64,000 nucleotides of DNA from Rhizobium leguminosarum (GTDB lineage Bacteria > Pseudomonadota > Alphaproteobacteria > Rhizobiales > Rhizobiaceae): the NCBI RefSeq assembly GCF_002953715.1, contig NZ_CP025013.1:1034159-1098158 (forward strand). Direction: 5' to 3'. The position numbers were made by a program, and so were the translations under genes. Positions 35,756-44,337 of this stretch are shown here, in pieces; position 1 is the first letter of the stretch; each line of letters opens with the position of its first letter. The notes below the pieces were generated by a model. That model did not search any database and was not told the DNA's origin. It saw only the letters and a list, made by a program, of their open reading frames with translations.

Positions 35756-37342
35756 CTACTCCTTGGTCACGTCATGCCAGCGCGTCGACCATGTCGTGTG
35801 CCCGTGATAGCCCTTGACGTTGGCGCGCATGACATACGGGTCGGTTCGCTGGAAGAAGATGACGAGCGGCGAGGCCATGGCGCTGTAGATTCCGTCCATC
35901 TTCTTGAAGATATCCGTGCGCTTGCCGGTATCGCGCTCCTTCATCGATTGATCGACGAGTGTGTTGAGCTCGTCCACCTTCATGCCTGTGCGCCAAAGAT
36001 AATAGCTGCCGAGACGCGCCTCGTCGCTATTGTCGGGGTTGAAGGCATATTGTGTGGCCACGGCGAAGGGATCGGGCAGGCGGGCGCCGGAATTGCCGAG
36101 CAGCACTTCGAATTTGCGCTCACGGAAGGCGGGCGTGAATTCGCCCGGCACGAGATCGAGATCGAGGCCGGCGGCGCGGGCACTCGCCTGCAGCGCTTCG
36201 GCGAAGGGCAGGGTCGGGGCTCCCGACGGATTGAGCACCTTCTTCAGGCCATTGGGGTAGCCTGCTTCCGCCAGCAGCTGCTTGGCCTTGGCGGGATCGT
36301 AATCGTAGTGCGAGGCAGCTTCCTCAGGGGCGCCGATCATGCCACGCGGGATCATCGACTGCCAGGGAAAGCCGGTATAGCGCATGATGTTACCGGAGAT
36401 CGCCTTCCAATCAAAGGCATGCTGGAAGGCCTCGCGAACCTTCGGCTTCTGCAGATCCGGGTCTTTCTGGTTGAGCGCGATATAATAAAAACCGAGGCCC
36501 GGAACGCTTTCAATCACCATGTCCTTTTTGTTGGACAGGGCATCGAGGTCGCCGCTTGCGAGGTATTGGCCGACATCGACGTCGCCGGCTTCGAGCTGCA
36601 GTCTGAGGTTACCGGATTCTGGAATGTGCCGGGCGACGACGCGAGCCATGGCCGGCGCCTCGCCCCAGTAGTCCTTCCGTGCGTTGAAGATCGCAACGTC
36701 GTTCGGCCGCCATTGCGTCAGCGCGAACGGGCCGCTTCCGGCCGAGTTGGCAGAAAGCCATGCACCGCCGAAGTCGCCATTTGCCTCATGCGACAGTGCC
36801 GTCTTCTTGTCGATGATGCCGATCGATGAGCCGGCAAGCGAATAGAGCACCAGATCGGTGTTTACCGCCTGCGGCAGCTCGATTTCGAGCGTATGTTCGT
36901 CCTTTGCCCGAACAAGCTTTTCGACGTTGTCGGGTGTAAAGCCCCAGAGAGCGATGTCGGTGGAGCCGACCTGGCCCATCTTGATGACGCGCTGGATCGA
37001 CCAGGCCGCATCGTCGGCGGTAACCTTGTTGCCGCTCTGGAAGACCGCATCGTCGCGCAATGTCAGCGTGATAATCTTGCCATCCGCCGAGACGCTCCAT
37101 TGCGTCGCGAGCATCGGCTTCAGCGTTTTAAGGTCGTCCGGCGACAGTTGCACGAGGTTGTCGTAAATGTTCGAGATCAGTTCGGAAACGGTGCGGGCAT
37201 TGTTCTGCGCCGGATCGAGCGTCCTTATCCCGGTAAGATTGGTGCCGATCACCAGCATATTGGGCGGCGACGCCGCGAAGCTGGGCTGTGCCGTCATCAT
37301 GGCGCCGGTAATTGCGATCGTCGTCAGTACCTGTCTCAACAT
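35756..37342 (-). CDS. Family-5 extracellular solute-binding protein
   Basis: The 528-residue protein has a Sec signal peptide (MLRQVLTTIAITGAMMTAQ, cleavage near SFAA). It shows the SBP_bac_5 pattern IYDNLVQLSPDDLKTLKPMLATQW, followed by DAVFQSGNKVTADDAAWSIQR. GGGAGGT six bases before the ATG sets the start at 37342. Family-5 binding proteins take peptides, nickel, oligosaccharides and sugar acids, so the peptide label should not be assumed. In this divergon a uronate- or aldonate-containing ligand is more plausible. A strong hairpin lies upstream, between it and the DapA-family gene. Confidence 0.9.
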   Translation of the reverse strand: MLRQVLTTIAITGAMMTAQPSFAASPPNMLVIGTNLTGIRTLDPAQNNARTVSELISNIYDNLVQLSPDDLKTLKPMLATQWSVSADGKIITLTLRDDAVFQSGNKVTADDAAWSIQRVIKMGQVGSTDIALWGFTPDNVEKLVRAKDEHTLEIELPQAVNTDLVLYSLAGSSIGIIDKKTALSHEANGDFGGAWLSANSAGSGPFALTQWRPNDVAIFNARKDYWGEAPAMARVVARHIPESGNLRLQLEAGDVDVGQYLASGDLDALSNKKDMVIESVPGLGFYYIALNQKDPDLQKPKVREAFQHAFDWKAISGNIMRYTGFPWQSMIPRGMIGAPEEAASHYDYDPAKAKQLLAEAGYPNGLKKVLNPSGAPTLPFAEALQASARAAGLDLDLVPGEFTPAFRERKFEVLLGNSGARLPDPFAVATQYAFNPDNSDEARLGSYYLWRTGMKVDELNTLVDQSMKERDTGKRTDIFKKMDGIYSAMASPLVIFFQRTDPYVMRANVKGYHGHTTWSTRWHDVTKE

Positions 37343-37378
37343 CTCAAGACCTCCCAATCCTGTTGTTTGCGGAAATAG

Positions 37379-37423
37379 AGCAATTCCAGGAAAAGTGCGA
37401 AGCGGTTTTCCGTCCGGAATTGC
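37379..37423. repeat. Dispersed rhizobial intergenic repeat, copy 2
   Basis: GCAATTCC at 37380-37387 is the inverse of GGAATTGC at 37416-37423. Between them lies AGGAAAAGTGCGAAGCGGTTTT. The core matches the copies near 11634 and 49669. It sits in the 146-base gap inside the minus-strand operon. Confidence 0.65.
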
Positions 37424-37440
37424 GTAAAAACAAAGGGTTA

Positions 37441-37477
37441 GAGCGGCTCCGCGCTTCCATGAAAAGCGGAGCCGCTC
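37441..37477. terminator. Strong GC hairpin within the minus-strand operon
   Basis: GAGCGGCTCCGC at 37441-37452 pairs perfectly with GCGGAGCCGCTC at 37466-37477 across a 13-base loop. It lies just after the DapA-family stop and 99 bases before the binding-protein start. No T-run is evident on the minus strand. It may be a processing or stabilising hairpin that sets different levels for enzyme and transporter genes, rather than a full terminator. Confidence 0.5.
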
Positions 37478-37488
37478 TCGTGTCGAAC

Positions 37489-38442
37489 TCAGCCGGCCGC
37501 CTTTGCGGAATCCTGCTGGTGTGGATGGATCTGGTTGTTGCCGGCGGCATCCCAGCGCTGAAGCAGCCGATGAAGTTCCTCGCGATCATGCCGATCGAGC
37601 AGCGGCAATCCCGGCACGCGCACGGGGCCGACATCGAGGCCGGAATAGGTGACGGCCTCCTTGACGACAGTCACGTTCGCACCATTGCGGAATTTGGTCC
37701 GCATCCGCTCGAATGGTTCAAGCTGGTTGACGATAGCCCTTGCCGCGCCGAAGTCGCCTCTTTCGAGCGCATCGTGCACGGCAAGCGACAGGTGCGGCGC
37801 GATATTGACCAGACCGGATGTGAAGCCGCGCGCGCCCGCAGCCGTAAATGTCGGCGCCCAACTCTCCGCCAGGCCGCAGACGAACAGCGCGCCGGCCGGA
37901 TCGGCGGCAGCGATCGCTCTGGAAAGCAGCATCAGATCGGTGGTGGCAAACTTGATGCCGGCAATATTGCCGTGGTTTGCGAGGCGGGTAATATCCTCGA
38001 CACTGAAACCCTCGGCCCTGACATAGGCGATGAGCGGCAGGGTGGAAGCATCCGCAAGATTGCAGAAATAGTCGATCTGGGCCGAAGGTGCTGCGAAAGG
38101 ATCGACGGGCTGATGCGACATGACAGCGGATGCGCCGATCGTCGCCGCATCTTTCGCCATGCCGATCGCCTCGCGCAGCGACCGGCCGATCGCCGCCGTC
38201 ACCGGCGCCTTGCCGTTAACGCCCGAAACCGCCGCCTCATGGACGATCCGGATTTCCTGCGGCGTCAGAGCATAGAATTCCCCGGTATTGCCGGCAGCGA
38301 CAATGTTGTGAATGCCCGCTGCCGCGACCCGCTCATAGACCTTCGCCGTGATCCGGGGTTCGACTTCACCTTTGCCGTCATAGGCGGTGACGGGAACACC
38401 CGATACGCCTGTAAGCGCCTTGCGCATGGTTGCGATGCTCAT
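37489..38442 (-). CDS. DapA-family aldolase/dehydratase (probable ketodeoxy sugar-acid enzyme)
   Basis: The 317-residue TIM-barrel protein has the DHDPS/NAL-family Schiff-base Lys164 in GIKFATTD and Tyr140 in IAYVRAEGF. Its phosphate/carboxylate-binding loop reads AAGNTGEFYALTPQE, near the AAGxTGEFFSLT form of 5-dehydro-4-deoxyglucarate dehydratases and unlike typical GTTGE dihydrodipicolinate synthases. It is therefore probably not lysine biosynthetic. With a uronate-dehydrogenase-like protein and a lactonase upstream it fits cleavage or dehydration of a ketodeoxy sugar acid. Exact reaction is unproven. Confidence 0.82.
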   Translation of the reverse strand: MSIATMRKALTGVSGVPVTAYDGKGEVEPRITAKVYERVAAAGIHNIVAAGNTGEFYALTPQEIRIVHEAAVSGVNGKAPVTAAIGRSLREAIGMAKDAATIGASAVMSHQPVDPFAAPSAQIDYFCNLADASTLPLIAYVRAEGFSVEDITRLANHGNIAGIKFATTDLMLLSRAIAAADPAGALFVCGLAESWAPTFTAAGARGFTSGLVNIAPHLSLAVHDALERGDFGAARAIVNQLEPFERMRTKFRNGANVTVVKEAVTYSGLDVGPVRVPGLPLLDRHDREELHRLLQRWDAAGNNQIHPHQQDSAKAAG

Positions 38443-38499
38443 CTCTCTTCCCCGTTATCTTTCCATCTATTCGCTGTCATTTCGAAGGGAGGCTCGCTG

Positions 38500-39393
38500 T
38501 CATCCCGAAGGGTGACCGGCCCCGAAGCGAAAGGGCGGCAGGCCCTCTGCATCCACATCAAAAGCGATCACCGTCCCCGCCTCGAAACGTCCGGTGCGAT
38601 CCGTCGACAGGCTCGTGACAAAGAGGGTACGCAGATCCGGCCCTCCGAAACACGGCATTGTCGGCGCTGCGACCGGCAGAATGTAGATCTCGACGATTTC
38701 GCCTCCGGGCGATATTCGGTTGAGGCGACCGGCGGAAACGCCGGCGCTCCAGTAGAACCCGTCACGATCGGTTGTCGCGCCGTCCGGCCGACCCTCATCT
38801 TCCGTGAAGCTGCGAAGCCGGCGCCCATCGCCGAGGTCGCCCGTATCGGGATCGAAGTCGAATGCCTGCAGGAAGCATTGCCGGCTGTCGGAGTGATACA
38901 TCCGCCGGCCGTCCGGCGACCAGGCAAGGCCGTTGGAACTCGTCAGTCCGGTTGCGACGGTCCGCGTGCGGCCATCGGCGCCCACGCGGTAAAGTGCGGC
39001 CTCATCGGTCTGCGGCTTGGCTTCGCTGAACGAGCCGATCCAGAAATGCCCGTCGGGGCCGACCTTTCCGTCATTGAGGCGGCAGTTGAGGTGGCGCCCG
39101 ACTGGATCGGACACGAGCTCAAAATCTCCAGAGACGGGATCGAAGAGATGGACGCCCGTCTGAAGCGCCACGACGATCCTGTGATCGCGGCAAAGCCCGA
39201 GGGCGCCGATTGCGGCCGGCATGTCGAAGCGGTCGATCTTTCCTGAAGCCGAGAGCCGGACGAGCGCCGGCGCTTGAATGTCGACGAACGACAAAGTGCC
39301 GGTCTCGTCGTCCCATACCGGCGATTCACCAACCGTCAGCGGCTGTTGGATCACGGAACGGACGTCCGGGCGGATGATTCGCGGGGCCGTCAT
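38500..39393 (-). CDS. SMP-30/gluconolactonase-family lactonase
   Basis: The 297-residue beta-propeller protein has the metal-binding positions of the family: Glu in VGESPVWDD, Asn in NCRLNDGKVGPDG, Asn in SSNGLAWSPDG and Asp in RPDGATTDRDG. Family members hydrolyse sugar lactones such as glucono- or aldaro-lactones with a divalent cation. Its ATG overlaps the stop of the uronate-dehydrogenase-like gene by four bases, and that enzyme's product would be a lactone. The pairing is strong contextual support for a sugar-acid lactonase. Confidence 0.88.
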   Translation of the reverse strand: MTAPRIIRPDVRSVIQQPLTVGESPVWDDETGTLSFVDIQAPALVRLSASGKIDRFDMPAAIGALGLCRDHRIVVALQTGVHLFDPVSGDFELVSDPVGRHLNCRLNDGKVGPDGHFWIGSFSEAKPQTDEAALYRVGADGRTRTVATGLTSSNGLAWSPDGRRMYHSDSRQCFLQAFDFDPDTGDLGDGRRLRSFTEDEGRPDGATTDRDGFYWSAGVSAGRLNRISPGGEIVEIYILPVAAPTMPCFGGPDLRTLFVTSLSTDRTGRFEAGTVIAFDVDAEGLPPFRFGAGHPSG

Positions 39394-40220
39394 TCAACCG
39401 TCTCCAGGTTCTTGGCCAGACCCTCGGCGTCGCGCATGCGGATGGTGCCGTCGTGATTGATCTCACAGAACCCGCCACCCTGGAACGCAAGCGCGACCGG
39501 CCCTTCCGATCCCTCTTCGATGCGGGCGTGATCGCGCGGCCGGTCCTGTGGCTGGTAACCCAATCGTGCCGCCAGACCGTTGTCCCACCAGATCTCCTCG
39601 GCATCAGAAACGCCATAAACCACCGTTGCTGCGATCAACGGGTGCGACAGGCCGATCCTGACCAATTGCGCCAGGTCTCGGGCGCTGATCCAGATCGCAA
39701 CGGATCGCTCGCTGTTGGGATAGGTGCCCGCATTGCCGATGCGGATGGAAAGAGAGCGAATGCCTGATGTATCGTAATACAGCCCCGCCACAAGTTCGCC
39801 CCAGCATTTGGAAAGTCCATAAGGGCTGTCGGGGCGCATCGGGTCGAGCGGCGACACGAGCTGGCCGCGCGGATAAAAGCCCGTGGCATGGTTGCTCGAT
39901 GCATAGACGACCCGCTGGACCTTGTTGGTCCGCGCCGCTTCGTAAAGATTGTATGTTCCAAGCACGTTCGCGTGCAGAATGGCGTTCATGTCGATGCCGC
40001 TGGCAATGCCGGCGAGATGAACCACACCGTCGACATCCTTCAGCGCAGCCGTCGCCTCGTCGAGCTTGGTAAGATCGGCCTTTACGAAGCTCTCGTTTTC
40101 GCCAAGCTCGCCAGGCTCCTGGAGATCGATCAGGCTGAGGTGCTCGACATGCGACCGAAGGAGCGGGCGCAGCAGAGTTCCTACACGTCCGGCAGCACCC
40201 GTCATGGCGACCCGTTTCAT
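39390..40220 (-). CDS. udh: NAD-dependent epimerase/dehydratase family, uronate-dehydrogenase-like
   Basis: The 276-residue Rossmann protein has TGAAGRVG near residue 8, VVHLAGIASG and the catalytic Tyr134/Lys138 in YGLSK. Segments VVYASSNHATGFYPRGQLVSP, IRIGNAGTYPNSERSVAIW and YGVSDAEEIWWDN match the pattern of bacterial uronate dehydrogenase. That enzyme oxidises galacturonate or glucuronate to the aldaro-lactone with NAD. GGAGGA precedes tandem ATGs, of which the second, at 40220, has the best spacing. The adjacent lactonase supports the call. Specificity for galacturonate, glucuronate or another sugar is unknown. Confidence 0.78.
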   Translation of the reverse strand: MKRVAMTGAAGRVGTLLRPLLRSHVEHLSLIDLQEPGELGENESFVKADLTKLDEATAALKDVDGVVHLAGIASGIDMNAILHANVLGTYNLYEAARTNKVQRVVYASSNHATGFYPRGQLVSPLDPMRPDSPYGLSKCWGELVAGLYYDTSGIRSLSIRIGNAGTYPNSERSVAIWISARDLAQLVRIGLSHPLIAATVVYGVSDAEEIWWDNGLAARLGYQPQDRPRDHARIEEGSEGPVALAFQGGGFCEINHDGTIRMRDAEGLAKNLETVE

Positions 40221-40241
40221 CATTTCTCCTCCCATTGTCGC

Positions 40242-40955
40242 TCAAACGCCCTGGAACATGCGGGCGCGAGCATTCAGTATGTGTTTTTTCATCGCATCGT
40301 GCGCTTCGGTTTCCCGGTGCGCGAAGATCGCCTCGACGATCACCGCATGCTCATCCTGGACGCTGCGGATCTGTTCCGGCGTCCGCTTCAAGCTCAAGCT
40401 TCGCGTAACGGAATGCCCGATGGCGAAATGCGGCTTGAACCACTCGCGCAGAGTGATGTGGAACTGGTTGCCGGTCGCCATGGCAATTGCGTCATGCAGA
40501 GCCTGGTCTTCCTCGGCACCAAGCTCTCCGTTGCGCAGACATTGTTCGATCGAAAGAAGCGCTGCCGTTATCCGCTCCCTGTCGGCTGGCTGCCAGTTTC
40601 GTGCGGCAAGCTCCGCCGCCTCGGCTTCGAGACCGGCGCGGAATTCGAAGAACCGCTGGACATCGGCCAAGGAGCCGACCGGCACCATTTTCAGCATCGA
40701 CGAATCCGGCCTTTGCCTGACATAGGAACCGGAACCCTTGCGCGAAACGACCAGGCCATCGGCTCTCAACCGTTCAAGCGCTTCGCGCACGACGGGTCTC
40801 GATGCGCCGAAATCAGCGGCGAGCTTCGTCTCCGGCGGCAGTCGTTCGTTCACAGGAAAGTTGCCGTCGGCGATCATCTCCACGATCTTCTCGTAGATGA
40901 TGTCGCTGAAGCGCGTTGCGCCCCTGTTCGAAACGGCATCGACCATAAATGTCAT
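40242..40955 (-). CDS. GntR-family regulator, FadR/FCD subfamily
   Basis: The 237-residue protein has an N-terminal winged helix (ETKLAADFGASRPVVREALERL, followed by GSGSYV) and a C-terminal FCD helical domain. The metal and ligand residues are in DQALHDAIA and the later EHAVIVEAI. FCD regulators such as UxuR/ExuR-like and LldR proteins respond to sugar acids or organic acids. It stands at the centre of a divergon: nine minus-strand genes including itself, and six plus-strand genes starting at 41280. It probably controls both arms through the 324-base gap. Confidence 0.9.
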   Translation of the reverse strand: MTFMVDAVSNRGATRFSDIIYEKIVEMIADGNFPVNERLPPETKLAADFGASRPVVREALERLRADGLVVSRKGSGSYVRQRPDSSMLKMVPVGSLADVQRFFEFRAGLEAEAAELAARNWQPADRERITAALLSIEQCLRNGELGAEEDQALHDAIAMATGNQFHITLREWFKPHFAIGHSVTRSLSLKRTPEQIRSVQDEHAVIVEAIFAHRETEAHDAMKKHILNARARMFQGV

Positions 40956-41134
40956 TCCGGTCCTTTTCTCTCGTCTCTAGACGCCATGCGACGGCGTTGA
41001 CGGCCGCACCCTGGCTGTCACCGTCCATGATGTTCAGGGCGGTGCACAGCATCTGACAGATCGAACGTTTTTCATCCTGCTGACCGTATTTCAGCGGCAC
41101 AACATCGTATTTCGATGCTGCATCGCTACGAAAT

Positions 41135-41164
41135 TTGTAATTATCTGTCAACTCTTGTAATCAT
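41135..41164 (+). promoter_or_regulatory. Tandem TTGTAATYAT direct repeats in the divergon control region
   Basis: TTGTAATTAT at 41135-41144 and TTGTAATCAT at 41155-41164 are ten-base direct repeats (nine identical) with a 20-base period, about two helix turns. They flank TCTGTCAACTC. They lie between the regulator start (40955) and the binding-protein start (41280), in an AT-rich island. The rest of the 324-base gap holds no gene. A GntR operator or the promoter itself is likely. Confidence 0.45.
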
Positions 41165-41279
41165 TTGCGAACGTGTCTATGGTTTCGGTCGTAGCGCCGA
41201 GGAGGGCGTCAGCGGCGGGTCGGGAGCCCGCCGCATCAGCCGGTGCAAAGGCTGCGCCGGCACAAAAGGGAGGAATTCG

Positions 41280-43217
41280 ATGGCCAATGAAATACTGTCG
41301 CGTGGTGTCACTCGCCGCGCCGTACTTGGCGGCATGGCTGGTGTCGCAGCGCTGTCTATCGCCGGTCGCGTCTCTGCTGCAGGTGGCGAAGCGCCAGCAC
41401 TTGCGCAGCTCGCCAAGGATGGAAAGCTGCCGCCGCTCGCCGAGCGCCTGCCGAAAAAGCCGATGGTCGTGACGCCGTTCGAGAAAGTCGGCACCTATGG
41501 CGGTTCGCTGCGCCGGGGCCTTCGCGGTTCATCCGACCATAACGGCATCCTGCGCATGGTCGGCAACCAGAGCCTCGTGCGCTGGAACCTCGATTTTACC
41601 GCCGTGCAGCCGAACCTTGCCGAACGCTGGGAAGTCAGCGATGACGCAACGCAATTCACGTTCCATCTCATCGAAGGCGTGCGCTGGTCGGACGGTCATC
41701 CCTTTACGGCCGATGACGTCGTCTTCGCGATCGAAGACTGCGTCAAGAACACCGAGCTTTACAGCTCGACACCGGCGCAGCTTGCGGTCGCCGGCAAGCC
41801 GGTCACCGTCGAGAAGGTCGACGATTATACGGTGAAGTTCACCTTTGCCGCGGCCAACGCGCTTTATCTGGAAAACCTCGCCACGCCACTTGGTCAGCAT
41901 CCGACGCTGTTCCCGAAGCACTACTGCAGCCAGTTCCTGCCGAAATATAATCCGAATATCGAGGCCGATGCGAAGAAGGCCGGCGTCACCAGCTGGACGG
42001 AGCTGTTCCGCAGCCGTTGCGGCGACATCGAGATCCCGTCGCGATGGGGCAATGTCGACAAGCCGACACTCGATCCATGGGTGATCAAGGAGCCCTATGC
42101 CGGTGGCGCGACGCGCGTCGTCATGACCCGCAATCCATATTTCTGGCAGGTCGATACCGAGGGCAATCAGCTTCCCTACATCGATGAAATCAACTTCGGC
42201 ATCTCGCAGGACGTCGAATCGCTGATGCTCAACGTCATCTCCGGAAAGATCGACATCCAGGAACGCCATATCAGCGTCCTCGCCAACAAGCCGACGCTGT
42301 CCAAGAACATGGAAAAAGGCGATTATCGTCTGCTGACGCTCGTGCCTTCGGCCTCGCAGCAGTGCCAGATCTACTTCAACATCACCCACAAAGATCCTGC
42401 CATGCGCAAGATGTTTGCGGATAAGGCATTCCGGCAAGCGCTCTCGATCGGCATCAATCGCCCGGAGCTCATCGACATCGTCTATTTCGGACAGAGCGAG
42501 CCCTACCAGGCCGGGCCGCGTCCGACCCATCCCTGGTATAACGAGAAATATGCGCGCCAGTTCACCGAATATGACGCCGACAAGGCGGGCGCGATGCTCG
42601 ACGAGGCCGGCTACAAGAAAGGCGGCGACGGTTTCCGGCTGCGGCCCGACGGCCAGAAAGTATTCTTCTCGATCGACGTCATTCCGACGCTCTATCCCGA
42701 CCTCGTCGATGCCCTCGAACTGGTCAAGACGCATTGGGCCCAGATCGGCATCGACATGAAGGTCAACACGATCGAGCGGGCGCTCTATTACACCCGCGGC
42801 GATGACAACGCCCATGATGCGGCGGTATGGCCGGGCCCTGGCGGCCTCGATCCGATGCTCGATCCGCGTGATTTCTTCGCCTTCCATCCACAGGGCTCGC
42901 GTTACGCCATTCCGTGGACGCTTTGGTACACCTCCAACGGTGCGCGTGGCGAAGAACCACCGGAAAGCCAGAAGAAGCGCATGAAGCTCTTCGACGAAGC
43001 GCGTTCGACGGCCGATCTCGACAAGCGCGGCGCGATCATGAAGCAGATCTTCGACATCGCGGCGGAGGAGTTCGAGACCGTCGGCCTTTGCCTTGCTGTC
43101 GGCGGTTTCGGCATCATCCGCAACAATCTGCGCAATGTTCCCGAGAAGGAGCCGGATAGCTGGTCCTGGCCCAATCCCGGCCCTGCAATGCCGCAGCAAT
43201 TCACCTTCACGAGCTGA
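41280..43217 (+). CDS. Family-5 extracellular solute-binding protein, long form, probable Tat export
   Basis: The 645-residue protein follows AAGGGAGG and begins with a twin-arginine-like leader (SRGVTRRAVLGGMAGVAALS, cleavage near VSAAG). The SBP_bac_5 core is clear: LVRWNLDFTAVQPNLAERWE, GVRWSDGHPFTADDVVFAIED, FRQALSIGINRPELIDIV. It is much longer than the family-5 protein at 35756-37342, and the two are not close paralogues. Long family-5 proteins in rhizobia are often carbohydrate- rather than peptide-specific. Two permeases and a fused ATPase follow. Confidence 0.9.
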   Translation: MANEILSRGVTRRAVLGGMAGVAALSIAGRVSAAGGEAPALAQLAKDGKLPPLAERLPKKPMVVTPFEKVGTYGGSLRRGLRGSSDHNGILRMVGNQSLVRWNLDFTAVQPNLAERWEVSDDATQFTFHLIEGVRWSDGHPFTADDVVFAIEDCVKNTELYSSTPAQLAVAGKPVTVEKVDDYTVKFTFAAANALYLENLATPLGQHPTLFPKHYCSQFLPKYNPNIEADAKKAGVTSWTELFRSRCGDIEIPSRWGNVDKPTLDPWVIKEPYAGGATRVVMTRNPYFWQVDTEGNQLPYIDEINFGISQDVESLMLNVISGKIDIQERHISVLANKPTLSKNMEKGDYRLLTLVPSASQQCQIYFNITHKDPAMRKMFADKAFRQALSIGINRPELIDIVYFGQSEPYQAGPRPTHPWYNEKYARQFTEYDADKAGAMLDEAGYKKGGDGFRLRPDGQKVFFSIDVIPTLYPDLVDALELVKTHWAQIGIDMKVNTIERALYYTRGDDNAHDAAVWPGPGGLDPMLDPRDFFAFHPQGSRYAIPWTLWYTSNGARGEEPPESQKKRMKLFDEARSTADLDKRGAIMKQIFDIAAEEFETVGLCLAVGGFGIIRNNLRNVPEKEPDSWSWPNPGPAMPQQFTFTS

Positions 43218-43341
43218 TTTTCGTCTTAAGCGCCGTGCCCGACGGTACGGCGCTTTCTTTCAGTTCGCCCTCCGAGATGCCTTGCCGGTCCTGACGGCCG
43301 ACAAGGCTCAGGGGGCGGCATTCAATGCAAGAGGCGCCTTC

Positions 43342-44328
43342 ATGCTGGTCTTTATCGCCAAACGCTTCCTATGGATGATTCCGTCGCTGTTTGCCGTCAG
43401 CTTTCTCGCTTTCGTGCTGATCCAGCTGCCGCCGGGCGATTATGTCACAACCTATATTGCGACGCTGGCAGCATCCAACGAGATCGTCGATCAGAACACG
43501 GCGGCGCAACTGCGTGAGCGCTTCGGCCTCGGCGACCCGATGCTCGTCCAATATTTCAAGTGGATATGGGGCATTCTCACACGCGGCGATTTCGGCATTT
43601 CCTTCGAATGGCAGCAGCCGGTCTCTGACCTGATCTGGGAGCGCATGGCGCTGACGCTCGTGCTGGCCCTGTCGACATTGATCGCCACCTGGGCGATCGC
43701 GCTGCCGATCGGCGTCTTTTCCGCGGTGCGCAAATATTCGATCGGCGACTATTTCTTCACTGCATTCACCTTCTTCGGCCTGGCCGTTCCGTCCTTCCTG
43801 CTGGCACTGGTGCTGATGTATGTCGCGGCGGTCGAATTCGGACAGGATGTCGGCGGGCTCTTTTCGCCGGAATACGAGAACGCGTCCTGGAGTTTCGCCA
43901 AGATGGTCGACCTCTTCTCGCATCTCTGGCTTCCCGTCATCATCCTTGCCGTCTCCTCGACGGCAAGCCTTATCCGCGTCATGCGCGCCAACATGCTTGA
44001 TGAATTGCCGAAGCCTTACGTCACAACGGCACGGGCTAAAGGTCTCTCAGAGTTCCGGCTGCTGATCAAATATCCTCTGATGATCGCCCTCAATCCGTTC
44101 ATCTCGACGATTGCCTGGCTGCTGCCCAACCTCATCTCCGGCTCGGTCGTCGTCGCCATCGTCCTCAATCTGCCGACGGCGGCACCTTTGCTGCTGCAGG
44201 CGCTGATGGCCCAGGACATGTATCTCGCCGGCGCCTTCGTCCTGCTGATCTGCGCGCTGACGCTGATAGGCTCTCTGATCAGCGATATCCTGCTTGCGCT
44301 GGTCGATCCCCGCATCCGGTTGGAATAG
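43342..44328 (+). CDS. Family-5-associated ABC transporter permease (DppB type)
   Basis: The 328-residue membrane protein has the DppB N-terminus FIAKRFLWMIPSLFAVSFLAFV with PPGDYV and six helices. The loop reads YVTTARAKGLSEFRLLIKYPL and the C-terminus is LVDPRIRLE. A longer frame from 43093 overlaps the binding-protein gene and is rejected. The 124 bases between the two genes hold no other gene. Confidence 0.9.
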   Translation: MLVFIAKRFLWMIPSLFAVSFLAFVLIQLPPGDYVTTYIATLAASNEIVDQNTAAQLRERFGLGDPMLVQYFKWIWGILTRGDFGISFEWQQPVSDLIWERMALTLVLALSTLIATWAIALPIGVFSAVRKYSIGDYFFTAFTFFGLAVPSFLLALVLMYVAAVEFGQDVGGLFSPEYENASWSFAKMVDLFSHLWLPVIILAVSSTASLIRVMRANMLDELPKPYVTTARAKGLSEFRLLIKYPLMIALNPFISTIAWLLPNLISGSVVVAIVLNLPTAAPLLLQALMAQDMYLAGAFVLLICALTLIGSLISDILLALVDPRIRLE

Positions 44329-44337
44329 GAGCCCCAC

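Noticed and set aside
32118..37342. Annotation as a dipeptide transporter
   Set aside because: The family is shared by sugar and sugar-acid importers and every enzyme in the operon points to sugar acids, so the peptide label would mislead.
37489..38442. Lysine-biosynthetic dihydrodipicolinate synthase DapA
   Set aside because: The loop reads GNTGEFYAL rather than the usual GTTGE form and the neighbours are sugar-acid genes, so a catabolic family member fits better.
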